This document shows, one piece after another, positions 47,346 through 55,754 of a DNA stretch of 64,000 bases. How positions within the stretch are numbered: position 1 is the stretch's first letter; every line of letters begins with the position of its first letter. Below the pieces are notes generated by a model. It did no database searches. It saw nothing but the letters and a program-made list of their open reading frames with translations, and was not told the DNA's origin. The DNA lies in contig NC_010602.1 of the NCBI RefSeq assembly GCF_000017685.1, positions 2,063,501 through 2,127,500 of the forward strand, given 5' to 3'. This stretch comes from Leptospira biflexa serovar Patoc strain 'Patoc 1 (Paris)'. Lineage in GTDB: Bacteria > Spirochaetota > Leptospiria > Leptospirales > Leptospiraceae. The position numbers and the translations under genes were made by a program.

Positions 47346-48041
47346 TTATCGAATCAACCTACCGACAACAAAGGCTTCTGCAAAGGAATAACCAATATTA
47401 GCCCCTCTCCATTTTCCTAAGGCTTCAATTGCTTCAATCGAGCGTGCATGTGGGAAAGGTCTCATTTCTGATTCATAAATGGAAAGGGCATTTTTTTTCT
47501 TTTCCATCTGCTGCAAACTAAGTTTATAATAAACATTTGGTTGGAAACTGCCAAAGTTAGGCGAAATTTGCCATTCCGTGCTAGAAGCAACTTCAAAGAA
47601 AAAAAGTTCCTCAACTACTTGATTCGGATAAACTCTGCAAGCAGTAACAACTGCATCGTTTGTAATACGGTGGTCGACATTTAAATCATTTCCAAAATGA
47701 GTAAAAATTACTGAAGGCCCAATAACATCAATTTTTCGTTCAACTACCTTAATCACATCTAAACGATCAATTGAATCCATTCTGTTGTCTGGGAAATCAT
47801 AAAGTTCAACAGTTTTAACACCGAGTGAAAGATTTGCCTTGTTTGCATCATTCGATAACGAATTTAATTCCGATAGTTTAGATTCCCTATCACGTTTAAT
47901 TTCTCTACTAGTAAGGCCTTCAGCAAGAATCAAAACATGTACGTCATGTCCTTCTTCGGCTAAACGAGCCATTGTTCCACCACAACCTAAAACTTCGTCA
48001 TCGGGGTGAGCTGCGACCACTAAAACCTTCTTTTTATTCAT
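47346..48041 (-). CDS. PIG-L family zinc deacetylase
   Basis: A 231-residue LmbE/PIG-L deacetylase. Seen: VLVVAAHPDDEVLGCGGTMA, the AHPDDE motif giving two zinc ligands, FTHFGNDLNVDHRIT with a further His-x-x-His-type site, and a C-terminal helix ending in FAEAFVVGRLI. Such enzymes remove N-acetyl groups from sugars or nucleotide-linked glycans. In this operon, between a GNAT and a formyltransferase-like gene, it may swap the N-acyl group on the nonulosonic acid or its precursor (inference). It overlaps the GNAT gene by eight bases. Confidence 0.88.
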   Translation of the reverse strand: MNKKKVLVVAAHPDDEVLGCGGTMARLAEEGHDVHVLILAEGLTSREIKRDRESKLSELNSLSNDANKANLSLGVKTVELYDFPDNRMDSIDRLDVIKVVERKIDVIGPSVIFTHFGNDLNVDHRITNDAVVTACRVYPNQVVEELFFFEVASSTEWQISPNFGSFQPNVYYKLSLQQMEKKKNALSIYESEMRPFPHARSIEAIEALGKWRGANIGYSFAEAFVVGRLIR

Positions 48042-48495
48042 ATACGAATTGTAAGTCTCCGTTGCCTAGTTTGGTTTCTTTAAATCCTATATTTTGAAAA
48101 ACTTTTGCTGATATTAAATTTCCCTCTTTTACTCTAGCGACAACTCTAATTGATTCTTTAAATTGTGATTTAAGATTTGTAATACCTAACCTTACAATGG
48201 CATTACCAAAACCATTTCCTCGGTATTTTTTATCAATAGAGTAGTCGATTTCGAAAAATTCTCCATTTTTATCAAACCGAATTTGACCAGCTGCCTCACC
48301 ATCAACTTCAAATATATAAATTATTGAATCAGGGTTTTGTAACTTTTCAGAAAACCAATTTTTATGCTCCGACCATTCGATTTTTTTGGAATGGAAAGAT
48401 GCATTTCTTACTTCAGGTTCATTGGCCCATTCGAATATAAGTTTGCAGTCATCTTCGATAGCTGGCCTAACAATTAGATTCAGAAAAATCTCCAA
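48034..48495 (-). CDS. GNAT family N-acetyltransferase (PseH-like)
   Basis: A 153-residue GNAT: LIVRPAIEDDCKLIFEWAN at the start, HKNWFSEKLQNPDSII, GQIRFDKNGEFFEIDYSI and KKYRGNGFGNAIVRLG, with the RGNGFG loop binding acetyl-CoA, then SAKVFQNIGFKET. The layout is that of PseH-type enzymes that acetylate the 4-amino group of the UDP-linked precursor. Two GNAT genes occur in the pse module, so which is PseH is open. It uses a TTG start; the next candidate codons are not ATG. It lies 27 bases after the unknown 48523-48984 gene. Confidence 0.82.
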   Translation of the reverse strand: MEIFLNLIVRPAIEDDCKLIFEWANEPEVRNASFHSKKIEWSEHKNWFSEKLQNPDSIIYIFEVDGEAAGQIRFDKNGEFFEIDYSIDKKYRGNGFGNAIVRLGITNLKSQFKESIRVVARVKEGNLISAKVFQNIGFKETKLGNGDLQFVYE

Positions 48496-48522
48496 TTCGA
48501 TCTAACTTGCATATATCGGCTA

Positions 48523-48984
48523 TTAACGCAAAAGATAGTAATAAACAAAAAAGAATTTTCCAAGAAGAAAGTTTAATTCAAAGTCATTCAATTCGCTTAG
48601 TTTGAAAACAAAACTTTCCATCCCATCATCCATACTAGATTCGCAGATTGCATTGGCTGGCATCACTGCTTGATCGCCCTTCAAAAGAATTCCCTTAAGA
48701 AAGAGAGTATCAGGTATTACAATTTTACACTGTTCATAAAAATTAATTCCCGTAAATTGAAGTTCAGCATTATTTTGGTTACTGAAAACGATCGCAGATC
48801 TAACACCATCATTCAAACCTTCCTTAAGCCTCCTATCCCCATCTGTTAATCTTTGTCCCTTCTTCCAGAATAGGGTTAATCTATTTACTTCATCAGAATT
48901 GAATTCAAATATTTCTGAAAACTTTATACCGAGAAATCCCTCGCCTAGAGTTTGAATTTTTTGTTTTAAAATTTCACGATTCAT
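48523..48984 (-). CDS. hypothetical protein within the nonulosonate operon
   Basis: I do not recognise this 153-residue protein. It is charged and soluble, with a hydrophobic, Tyr-rich C-terminus (FFFVYYYLLR), and contains FWKKGQRLTDGDRRLKEGL and a KGDQAVMPANAICE stretch. It starts with ATG, after a gap of 167 bases, the largest in the pse module, which holds two perfect hairpins and could house a promoter. Being between pseG and a GNAT suggests that it matters for the same product, but no function can be given. Confidence 0.65.
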   Translation of the reverse strand: MNREILKQKIQTLGEGFLGIKFSEIFEFNSDEVNRLTLFWKKGQRLTDGDRRLKEGLNDGVRSAIVFSNQNNAELQFTGINFYEQCKIVIPDTLFLKGILLKGDQAVMPANAICESSMDDGMESFVFKLSELNDFELNFLLGKFFFVYYYLLR

Positions 48985-49030
48985 TTTATTTTCTTAATTC
49001 TTTTTATTAATTTTTGCTTTCTGTTTTCGA

Positions 49031-49049
49031 GCTTTATTACAAATAAAGC
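49031..49049. repeat. perfect 8-bp inverted repeat in intergenic gap
   Basis: GCTTTATT-ACA-AATAAAGC: an 8-base stem with a 3-base loop, in the gap between pseG and the unknown gene at 48523-48984. No T-run follows it in the direction of the minus-strand transcripts, so it is not a simple terminator of that operon. Seen in sequence; function unknown. Confidence 0.55.
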
Positions 49050-49089
49050 ATTAGATATTCTTTATAGTTCTTTTTAATTAAATGATACC

Positions 49090-49109
49090 ATTCCGATTTT
49101 TATCGGAAT
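49090..49109. repeat. perfect hairpin with T-run on plus-strand side
   Basis: ATTCCGAT-TTTT-ATCGGAAT, an 8-base stem and 4-base loop, followed by TTTTT on the plus strand. In the plus direction it looks like a small intrinsic terminator, yet all genes here run on the minus strand. It might stop antisense transcription or act as an RNA structure in the operon; this is speculation. Confidence 0.5.
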
Positions 49110-49151
49110 TTTTAACGATTACATTTTTTAAATATTTCAATCAACATATTT

Positions 49152-50066
49152 TCATCGATTTTGAGTAGTTAATAAGTTATGAATTATACCTATAATTTCG
49201 ACTGGCTGGGTAATTTCTGGGATACCTTGACACTCAAAAAATCCCCGAATATTTCCTAACTGATTTTCAAATGTTTTAATCATCACCATAGGAACACCGC
49301 ATCGGTCTAATTCATAAGTCGTTTGTCCACCTGCTGTAATTGCAAAATCCATGGTTAACATCAAATCACGCATTTCCAAAGCAGATAAGTTCTTATAGAA
49401 AAAAGTTTTTGAATCCGATAAAGAAGCTAAGTTTTTTTCGTTTGAAAATCCCGGCCCGATGATCAAGTGTTTCTCTAATTCGGGAAATTCTTTACAAAGA
49501 ATATTCAAAAATGCTTCTGAATATAGATTTGGATCCGCTCCCCCTAAAGTAATCAATACCTTAAGAAGAGGAATGTTTCTTTTGGGAATTACAAACTCAT
49601 CGCGGAATGGTTTCCTTAAAAGAACTTCCTTTTTTCCAGTGAGAACCTTATATTTTGATTTATCGTATTCAATAAATAAACCAGGATAACCAGGATTTAA
49701 AATGGTACTCCCAATTGGATAGGGAATCCGATTGTTATCATCAATACAAATCAACTCATCAGATTGTTTCTTTAATTCTTCATAGATAGAAAAAGGAGCT
49801 AAGTAAGAATCGATATAAATGACTAAACCTTTACTAGCTTCTTTTATCAAAAAAGAATCCAGTAAACTTCGAAGATTATTTAAATCCTTCCAGTTCTCTT
49901 TGTAGATGAGACATGGGTAGAACCAATCAGGAAATGATTCATCTGTATGGAGAACAATCCGAACATCGACATTTCCTTTTTCCAAAAGTATTTCAGCTAG
50001 CGCAGTGCATCTTCCTAAATGACCAAGGCCCGTTGTCAAAAGTGCTTCAGAAAAAATTAGAATCAA
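49152..50066 (-). CDS. pseG: UDP-diacetamido-trideoxyhexose hydrolase (PseG)
   Basis: A 304-residue GT-B-fold hydrolase that releases the diacetamido sugar from UDP before condensation by PseI. Seen: TTGLGHLGRCTALAE with the conserved GHLGRC loop, ICIDDNNRIPYP, LITLGGADPNLYSEAF and FAITAGGQTTYELDRCGVP, the family's donor-binding blocks (PseG and SpsG). The start codon is TTG in a TTGA overlap with the fusion gene stop; no ATG is near. It belongs with pseB, pseC and pseI. Confidence 0.9.
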   Translation of the reverse strand: MILIFSEALLTTGLGHLGRCTALAEILLEKGNVDVRIVLHTDESFPDWFYPCLIYKENWKDLNNLRSLLDSFLIKEASKGLVIYIDSYLAPFSIYEELKKQSDELICIDDNNRIPYPIGSTILNPGYPGLFIEYDKSKYKVLTGKKEVLLRKPFRDEFVIPKRNIPLLKVLITLGGADPNLYSEAFLNILCKEFPELEKHLIIGPGFSNEKNLASLSDSKTFFYKNLSALEMRDLMLTMDFAITAGGQTTYELDRCGVPMVMIKTFENQLGNIRGFFECQGIPEITQPVEIIGIIHNLLTTQNR

Positions 50067-52090
50067 TTGAGCCGTTTAAATCCTGTATGACAAACCGGAC
50101 CATCAAGTAGGGAAATAACATCACGCCCATTTTCACATTCCCCTATCAGCTTAAATATTGGATCAATGGTTTCAAAATAACCATCAACAACTGTTTGTTT
50201 GTGTTCCATACAAACGTAAACGGAATTTGCTGCTAAATATCCTTTTTTCAACATCTCTTGAGTAATCAATGTTTTGTATTCTAAAGTATTTTTGCTATTG
50301 ATCGTAAATCCAGAAAGGGCTGGCATTCCCCATACTGAAAGATTAACATTATACTTTTTTGCCAAAGCCAACCATCGGTCTCTGATATGGATACCCATAT
50401 TCGTTATATACTCCCAAGATTTTTCCTTTTCCATAACTTCTAAAGTTTTTAACGCTGCCGTTGGTCCAATACGTTCCGTCCAAAAAGTACTGCTGATAAA
50501 TGTTGATTGAGCTGACTCCATTACTTCACGCCTCCCAATCACTGCTGTAATCGCATATCCATTTCCTATGGCTTTTCCAAACATTGCAATATCAGGTTCA
50601 ACTCCGTATATTTTATGAAGTCCACCGAAGTTTTGGCGAAATCCAGATGTACACTCGTCAAATACCAAAACAATGTTTCTGATAGTGGCTAATTTCCTAA
50701 CTTTTTCAAGAAACTGATCCTCTGGACCATGATTTCTAGATACTTCCATCACGATCACACCGATATCTTGGTTATTTACAAGAGTCTCTAATTCTTGAAA
50801 TTGGTTGTAATTGAAAGGAAAAACTGTACCTGTTAGGTTCTTAGGAACTCCTTTCGGATCAAGACCTGGCAGTAGGTGGCCAGACAATCCGTCATCCTCC
50901 GATAAATTTGCAGAAAGATACCAATCATGCCATCCATGATACCCACAAATAGCTATTTTATCTTTCCCTGATGCCGCGCGAGCAATTCTAATAGCGATTG
51001 CATTTGCTTCACCACCAGTTCTTGCAAGCCGAACCATATCTGCCCATGGATGGATCTCAATTAACTTCTCAGCAAGATAAACTTCTTCAGGACAATTGAA
51101 GGTGGCCATGTTACCATTCTCAATATTCTTTTTAACAGCCTCATCTACCTCTGGGTGTCCATATCCTAATGTATTAGTTCCAATCCCCATAATAGACATG
51201 TCGATGTATTCTTTTCCATCCAAATCCCAAACGGAGCAGCCCTTCGCCTTACTAAAGTAAGAGGGCCATTGGTCAGGTAAAAACATCTCTGATCGTTTCG
51301 AAAGTAACATGTTTCCACCAGGAATAATATGTTTTGCCCTTTTCCAAAGCTTTTGTCCCGTCCCCAAATTTTGCCCCTCATTGCGAATGATTTTGTTATT
51401 CATTAAAAATAAATCAGGATATTTTGTTTTAAGCTTTAAAACATCTAACCAACTAAAATCTAATTTAGGATGAAAATGGTTAAATATCTTTGAGATCAAT
51501 TGAAAGTCAGCAGGCTCGTCTACAGTCCAACGTTCTGTTGAATGATCCTCAGAAAAAACTAGATTTGATTTTTTAAACGAATCTGATTCACGAATATAAG
51601 GTGTTACGTGTTCGCGTTCTCTATCCAAAGTGGCTTCCCTGTATGCTCTTTCCAAAGCTGCAAAAGAAAAAACTTCTGTATCTAGTCCATCTGGATAAGT
51701 AGGAGGATTAATGTTTGAACAATAATCAATGCCACCTTTCAAAAATTCGGAAATTACTTCATCGACAACGTTGGGATCGATGAGTGGACAATCACCAGTG
51801 ACACGAATCACTACCTCTGCCCCAGCTTCCTTTGCGGCGAAGTAATATCGTTCTAACACATTCTGTTCACTTCCACGATAGACAGTATACCCGAGTTTCT
51901 CTACAAGATTCTGAAGAGGGTCATTTTCTTCTTTAGTTGATGTAGCAAGTATTATCTGATTGATTTTTTTGGATTTTGACAATCGAGACAATAAAATCTC
52001 AATTAATGGTTTTCCATTTACTTCCTTCATTACCTTTTTCGGTAACCTTGTGGATCCCAATCTTGCCTGGATAATAGCAATTACTTTCAT
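50063..52090 (-). CDS. fusion: SpsF-like cytidylyltransferase plus class III aminotransferase
   Basis: A 675-residue two-domain protein. Residues 1 to about 240 are a cytidylyltransferase of the SpsF type: VIAIIQARLGSTRLPKKVM, VYRGSEQNVLERYY, VTGDCPLIDPNVVDE and a WTVDEPADFQL segment. From about residue 262 onward it is a class III (glutamate-1-semialdehyde aminotransferase-like) enzyme: KRAKHIIPGGNMLLSKR, GIGTNTLGYGHPEVDEAV, RLARTGGEANAIAIRIAR, CGYHGWHDWYL, VFDECTSGFR and FGKAIGNGYAITAVIG with the PLP Lys. No frame break separates them. It may aminate and activate one or two steps of the same sugar, but the order of reactions is inferred. ATG start. Confidence 0.88.
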   Translation of the reverse strand: MKVIAIIQARLGSTRLPKKVMKEVNGKPLIEILLSRLSKSKKINQIILATSTKEENDPLQNLVEKLGYTVYRGSEQNVLERYYFAAKEAGAEVVIRVTGDCPLIDPNVVDEVISEFLKGGIDYCSNINPPTYPDGLDTEVFSFAALERAYREATLDREREHVTPYIRESDSFKKSNLVFSEDHSTERWTVDEPADFQLISKIFNHFHPKLDFSWLDVLKLKTKYPDLFLMNNKIIRNEGQNLGTGQKLWKRAKHIIPGGNMLLSKRSEMFLPDQWPSYFSKAKGCSVWDLDGKEYIDMSIMGIGTNTLGYGHPEVDEAVKKNIENGNMATFNCPEEVYLAEKLIEIHPWADMVRLARTGGEANAIAIRIARAASGKDKIAICGYHGWHDWYLSANLSEDDGLSGHLLPGLDPKGVPKNLTGTVFPFNYNQFQELETLVNNQDIGVIVMEVSRNHGPEDQFLEKVRKLATIRNIVLVFDECTSGFRQNFGGLHKIYGVEPDIAMFGKAIGNGYAITAVIGRREVMESAQSTFISSTFWTERIGPTAALKTLEVMEKEKSWEYITNMGIHIRDRWLALAKKYNVNLSVWGMPALSGFTINSKNTLEYKTLITQEMLKKGYLAANSVYVCMEHKQTVVDGYFETIDPIFKLIGECENGRDVISLLDGPVCHTGFKRLN

Positions 52091-52140
52091 AAATTTCCTG
52101 AATCGTATTTAATATAAGTGCACAATCTATTTATTGAAGA

Positions 52141-52692
52141 TTATAAACGTTTGAGTTTATAATCTTCACGGGTAAGCCCAAGAAGCACTCCATCAACATA
52201 ACTTCCATTTGAATAAAAATGATTTTTTAATAATCCTTCTTGACTAAATCCATTTTTTTCAAACGACCGAATTGAACCGAGATTAGGAGAATAAGCTCCA
52301 GCTTTCACCTTGTGCAAATTTAATGTATTAAAGGCAAAATCAACGACTAAAGAAATTGATTCAGAACTATATCCTTTAAACCAGCAATCCTTTTCACCAA
52401 TAAACAAACTAATATCCGCAAATCGGTGATACCAATTTATTGGTCCAAGTTTAATATTTCCAATATGGCGATTGTTTTCCTTCTCACATATTGCCCAAAG
52501 AATCTCATTTGTGCTGCCCTGTTTTGATTTTACAAAATCTGCAATTACATCCTTAGATTGTAGAAGAAATCTTGTTTCTATATATTGATTAATTTCTGGA
52601 TCGCTTAACCAGGAATAGTAGCGATCTCCAACATCTTGTACCTGAAGATCCCTGAGATAAATTTTATTTCCTGTTGGGTATTTTACACTCAT
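52141..52692 (-). CDS. GNAT family N-acetyltransferase (PseH-like)
   Basis: A 183-residue GNAT: KIYLRDLQVQDVGDRYYSWL at the N-terminus, IGNIKLGPINWYHRFADI, FIGEKDCWFKGYSSE and VDFAFNTLNLHKVKAGAY. It resembles the product of 41057-41602. It sits between pseC/aldo-keto reductase and the fused cytidylyltransferase, the usual place for the UDP-4-amino sugar acetyltransferase, so it is the better PseH candidate. The ATG at 52692 (ATGA overlap, GGAAA six bases upstream) is preferred to an in-frame ATG at 52704. Confidence 0.85.
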   Translation of the reverse strand: MSVKYPTGNKIYLRDLQVQDVGDRYYSWLSDPEINQYIETRFLLQSKDVIADFVKSKQGSTNEILWAICEKENNRHIGNIKLGPINWYHRFADISLFIGEKDCWFKGYSSESISLVVDFAFNTLNLHKVKAGAYSPNLGSIRSFEKNGFSQEGLLKNHFYSNGSYVDGVLLGLTREDYKLKRL

Positions 52693-53576
52693 TTGAGTTT
52701 CCATTTGGAAGGATTGGTAATACTCTCGTCAAAAATTGCAAATTTAGAATAATCGATTCCTTCGAAATTTTTTCCGGAATGATAGGAATCGATTATTTCT
52801 AATAGTTGTGAAATATTGTTAATACCCAATATTGCAAAATCTACTTGCTTAATGGATTTGATAAAATTCAAAGAAGCTTCGAGCATTGTAACGCCCCTAC
52901 TTCTCAACATTTCCTGACATTCTTGGATATGATTTTTTACTGATTTAAAATAAGCAGGCAATTCAGTGGATGACATTAATGCCAACCCCTGTAAAAATAC
53001 AGATCGAACATGTATTTCAATATCGATTTCTTTCAACTTTGACAAAAATCCATTTTGCAGAAAGGAATGATCATAAATATTTAATGGAAACTGGATGATT
53101 TCAATCGGATATTTTTTTAAAATTTCTTCCGTTTGATTGAGTGAGTAAACAGAAACTCCAACTTTAGTGACTTTGTCTTCTGATTTAAGTGATACTAATT
53201 CATCCCATAAATAACCAGAATTTTCTTTTAATAGATCGGAAGAATCATGAAACATCAAACCGTATACTTTATTTAATTTCAAACGACTCAGCGATTCTAA
53301 AAAACTTTCACGAATTAATTTTGCGTCATCTTTAGTAAATGCAGTATTCCCAAACTTTCGAGTTTTTGTAATTACATCAAAGCCATTCAGTTCTTTTTGA
53401 TTTTGACCAAGAACAGATTCGCTATCTCCATATAAATAAGCAGTGTCTAACTTTCGAATTCCTAACTCAAGTGCCTTATTTAAGATTAAATTCACTTCGG
53501 CTTGATTTGTTTTTCCCGTTTGGTTCGATACCCCATAATCCATACCGAATTGGACAGTACCTAATCCAATTTTCAT
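52689..53576 (-). CDS. aldo/keto reductase family protein
   Basis: A TIM-barrel aldo/keto reductase (295 residues). Seen: GLGTVQFGMDYGVSNQTG, a LGIRKLDTAYLYGDSE block with the catalytic Asp/Tyr pair, ITKTRKFG with the catalytic Lys, and MFHDSSDLL. The HD replaces the family's usual active-site HxD arrangement. AKR genes of this type are often found in pse/leg-type clusters; a role in precursor reduction is inferred. The ATG at 53576 overlaps the pseC stop (ATGA), so the earlier codon at 53588 is rejected. Confidence 0.84.
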   Translation of the reverse strand: MKIGLGTVQFGMDYGVSNQTGKTNQAEVNLILNKALELGIRKLDTAYLYGDSESVLGQNQKELNGFDVITKTRKFGNTAFTKDDAKLIRESFLESLSRLKLNKVYGLMFHDSSDLLKENSGYLWDELVSLKSEDKVTKVGVSVYSLNQTEEILKKYPIEIIQFPLNIYDHSFLQNGFLSKLKEIDIEIHVRSVFLQGLALMSSTELPAYFKSVKNHIQECQEMLRSRGVTMLEASLNFIKSIKQVDFAILGINNISQLLEIIDSYHSGKNFEGIDYSKFAIFDESITNPSKWKLK

Positions 53577-54733
53577 GAACCAAGGCATACCTTTAAAGTT
53601 TCAACAACTTTATCTTGTTCTGAATCCTTTAAATCAAAATAAACCGGCAAACTAATAGCTGCCGCATAATACTTCTCTGACGCAGGGAATGAACCTATTT
53701 TAAAACCTAATGATTGATAATATGGTTGGGTATGTACTGGAATATAGTGAAGTTGGACTCCTATTCCATTTTTTCTTAAATCTGAAAAAACTTCTTTATG
53801 GCTTTTTTTACATTTTGACTCATCAATTTGAATCACAAATAGGTGGTAAGAAGAATAGTTTTTAGTTAATACAGTTGGCAACTTTATTGAAAAATCTTTT
53901 AGAAGAATATTGTATCTTTCCGCAATCTGATTTCTTCTTAAAACAAATTCATCGAGTCTTTTTAACTGTGACAATCCAAGGGCTGCCTGTAATTCTGTTA
54001 ACCTGTAATTATAACCTAATTCCAATTGCTGATAATACCATTCGCCATCAGACTCTTTTGTCATTAGATCGGGATTTCTAGTTATCCCATGTGACCTAAG
54101 CCGAATCAAAAGATCATATAAATCTTTCCGATTCGTTGTAATGACTCCACCTTCACCCGTTGTAATAATTTTTACAGGGTGAAAACTAAAAACACACAAA
54201 TCAGAATATTCACAACTACCAACAGGCTTATCATTATACTTTGCTCCTACCGCATGTGAAGCATCCTCGATTATATGAAACCCATATTCTTTTGATAATT
54301 GATAGATTTCTTCCATCTCACAGGATTGACCACTAAAATGTACAGGAAGCAAAACATCAGGAACTTTTCGTTTTGCTTTTGCCTCGACTAACTTTTTCCT
54401 CAATTCATCGAAAGAGATATTATAGGAATTGGGATCAATATCAACAAAATCAACCTCTGCACCTGTATACAGAACAGAATTGGGGGTTGCAACAAACGTA
54501 TTCGGAGATGTCCAAGCTAATTTACCCTTACTAAGACCTAAAGCCAAACATGACAAATGAAGAGCAGCAGTTGCATTAGAAACACTAACCGCATATTTTG
54601 CATTACAATAACCAGCGATAGCTTTTTCAAAATCTTCGACAACTGGACCTTGCGTTAAAAAATCAGATTTTAAAACTTCAATTACCGAATTTATATCTGC
54701 TTCATTTATATTCTGTTTGCCATAAGGAATCAT
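53573..54733 (-). CDS. pseC: UDP-4-amino-4,6-dideoxy-N-acetyl-beta-L-altrosamine transaminase
   Basis: PLP-dependent aminotransferase of the DegT family, the second step of pseudaminic-acid synthesis. Seen: IPYGKQNINEADINSV at the start, VSVSNATAALHLSCLALGL, TSPNTFVATPNSVLYTG, LLPVHFSGQSCEMEEI, IIEDASHAVGAKYND with the PLP Asp, and FSFHPVKIITTGEGG with the Schiff-base Lys. The PYGKQ start and HPVKIITTGEGG are typical of PseC. An ATG at 54733 is preferred to a TTG at 54739, two bases after the pseB stop. Confidence 0.92.
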   Translation of the reverse strand: MIPYGKQNINEADINSVIEVLKSDFLTQGPVVEDFEKAIAGYCNAKYAVSVSNATAALHLSCLALGLSKGKLAWTSPNTFVATPNSVLYTGAEVDFVDIDPNSYNISFDELRKKLVEAKAKRKVPDVLLPVHFSGQSCEMEEIYQLSKEYGFHIIEDASHAVGAKYNDKPVGSCEYSDLCVFSFHPVKIITTGEGGVITTNRKDLYDLLIRLRSHGITRNPDLMTKESDGEWYYQQLELGYNYRLTELQAALGLSQLKRLDEFVLRRNQIAERYNILLKDFSIKLPTVLTKNYSSYHLFVIQIDESKCKKSHKEVFSDLRKNGIGVQLHYIPVHTQPYYQSLGFKIGSFPASEKYYAAAISLPVYFDLKDSEQDKVVETLKVCLGS

Positions 54734-54735
54734 AG

Positions 54736-55743
54736 TCAAACCAATCCAGCACTTACTTTCGAGGTGATCAGATTACGGATTTCTTCCACACTTAACCATT
54801 CGTGATTTTCTCCACTATTATAACGAAAGTTTTCCTTACAAAAATCCCCGTTAAACTTCTTCTTAAAATCTTTGACATCCCATGAAGTTTTAAACGAAGG
54901 CAGAATGACAAAATATTTGTCGAACTCTAGCGTACTCAATGCATCCGTTTCCGTAATCATCTCCTCATGTAATTTTTCTCCCGGACGAATTCCAACTATC
55001 CTTGTTTCTAATCCAGGAGCCACTGCTTCTGCTACATCTAAGATTCGATAGCTTGGAATTTTAGGTACAAAGATCTCTCCTCCCCACATATTTTGTAGAG
55101 CATAGAATACCAAATCCACACCTTCATCTAACGTAATGTTAAAACGAGTCATCTCAGGATGAGTAATTGGCAAGAATCCTTTTTCTTTATGCTTTTGAAA
55201 AAAAGGAATCACTGAACCACGTGAACCCATAACATTTCCATAGCGAACCACAGAAAATTTAATATCATGATTTCCCTTATAAAGATTTGCAGCAATAAAG
55301 AGTTTATCACTACAAAGCTTAGTGGCACCGTACAAGTTGATAGGAGCTGCTGCTTTATCTGTGGAAAGTGCGACAACATTCTTCACACCTTTTTCAATGC
55401 ACGATTCAATTAAATTCTGAGCACCCAATACATTTGTTTTGATTGCTTCAAATGGATTATACTCAGCAGCAGGAACTTGTTTTAACGCTGCTGCATGGAT
55501 TACGGTATCAATCCCTTCCAAAGCATAAAGGAGTCGTGATTTATCTCTGACATCGCCAATAAAAAACCGAATTTGTGGGTATTCATCACTAGGGAACTCC
55601 ATAGACATCTCATACTGTTTTAACTCATCGCGAGAAAAAACAACTACACGTTTTACATCTGGATATGCTTTGATCAATCTTGTTATAAACCTTTTTCCAA
55701 AAGATCCCGTTCCACCAGTTACTAATATCGATTTTACACTCAT
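54736..55743 (-). CDS. pseB: UDP-N-acetylglucosamine 4,6-dehydratase (inverting)
   Basis: The first enzyme of pseudaminic-acid synthesis: dehydrates and C5-epimerises UDP-GlcNAc. An extended short-chain dehydrogenase of 335 residues. Seen: ILVTGGTGSFGKRFITRL, the NAD motif at the N-terminus, FIGDVRDKSRLLYAL, VIHAAALKQVPAAEYNPFEA, STDKAAAPINLYGATK with the catalytic Asp-Lys and YxxxK, and YGNVMGSRGSVIPFF. These match PseB (FlaA1 type) closely. ATG start, 11 bases from fcl. Confidence 0.94.
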   Translation of the reverse strand: MSVKSILVTGGTGSFGKRFITRLIKAYPDVKRVVVFSRDELKQYEMSMEFPSDEYPQIRFFIGDVRDKSRLLYALEGIDTVIHAAALKQVPAAEYNPFEAIKTNVLGAQNLIESCIEKGVKNVVALSTDKAAAPINLYGATKLCSDKLFIAANLYKGNHDIKFSVVRYGNVMGSRGSVIPFFQKHKEKGFLPITHPEMTRFNITLDEGVDLVFYALQNMWGGEIFVPKIPSYRILDVAEAVAPGLETRIVGIRPGEKLHEEMITETDALSTLEFDKYFVILPSFKTSWDVKDFKKKFNGDFCKENFRYNSGENHEWLSVEEIRNLITSKVSAGLV

Positions 55744-55754
55744 CTCTTATTCCC

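Noticed and set aside
49090..49109. Intrinsic terminator for the pse operon
   Set aside because: The T-run lies on the plus-strand side; minus-strand transcripts lack a T-run after the hairpin. Kept only as a repeat.
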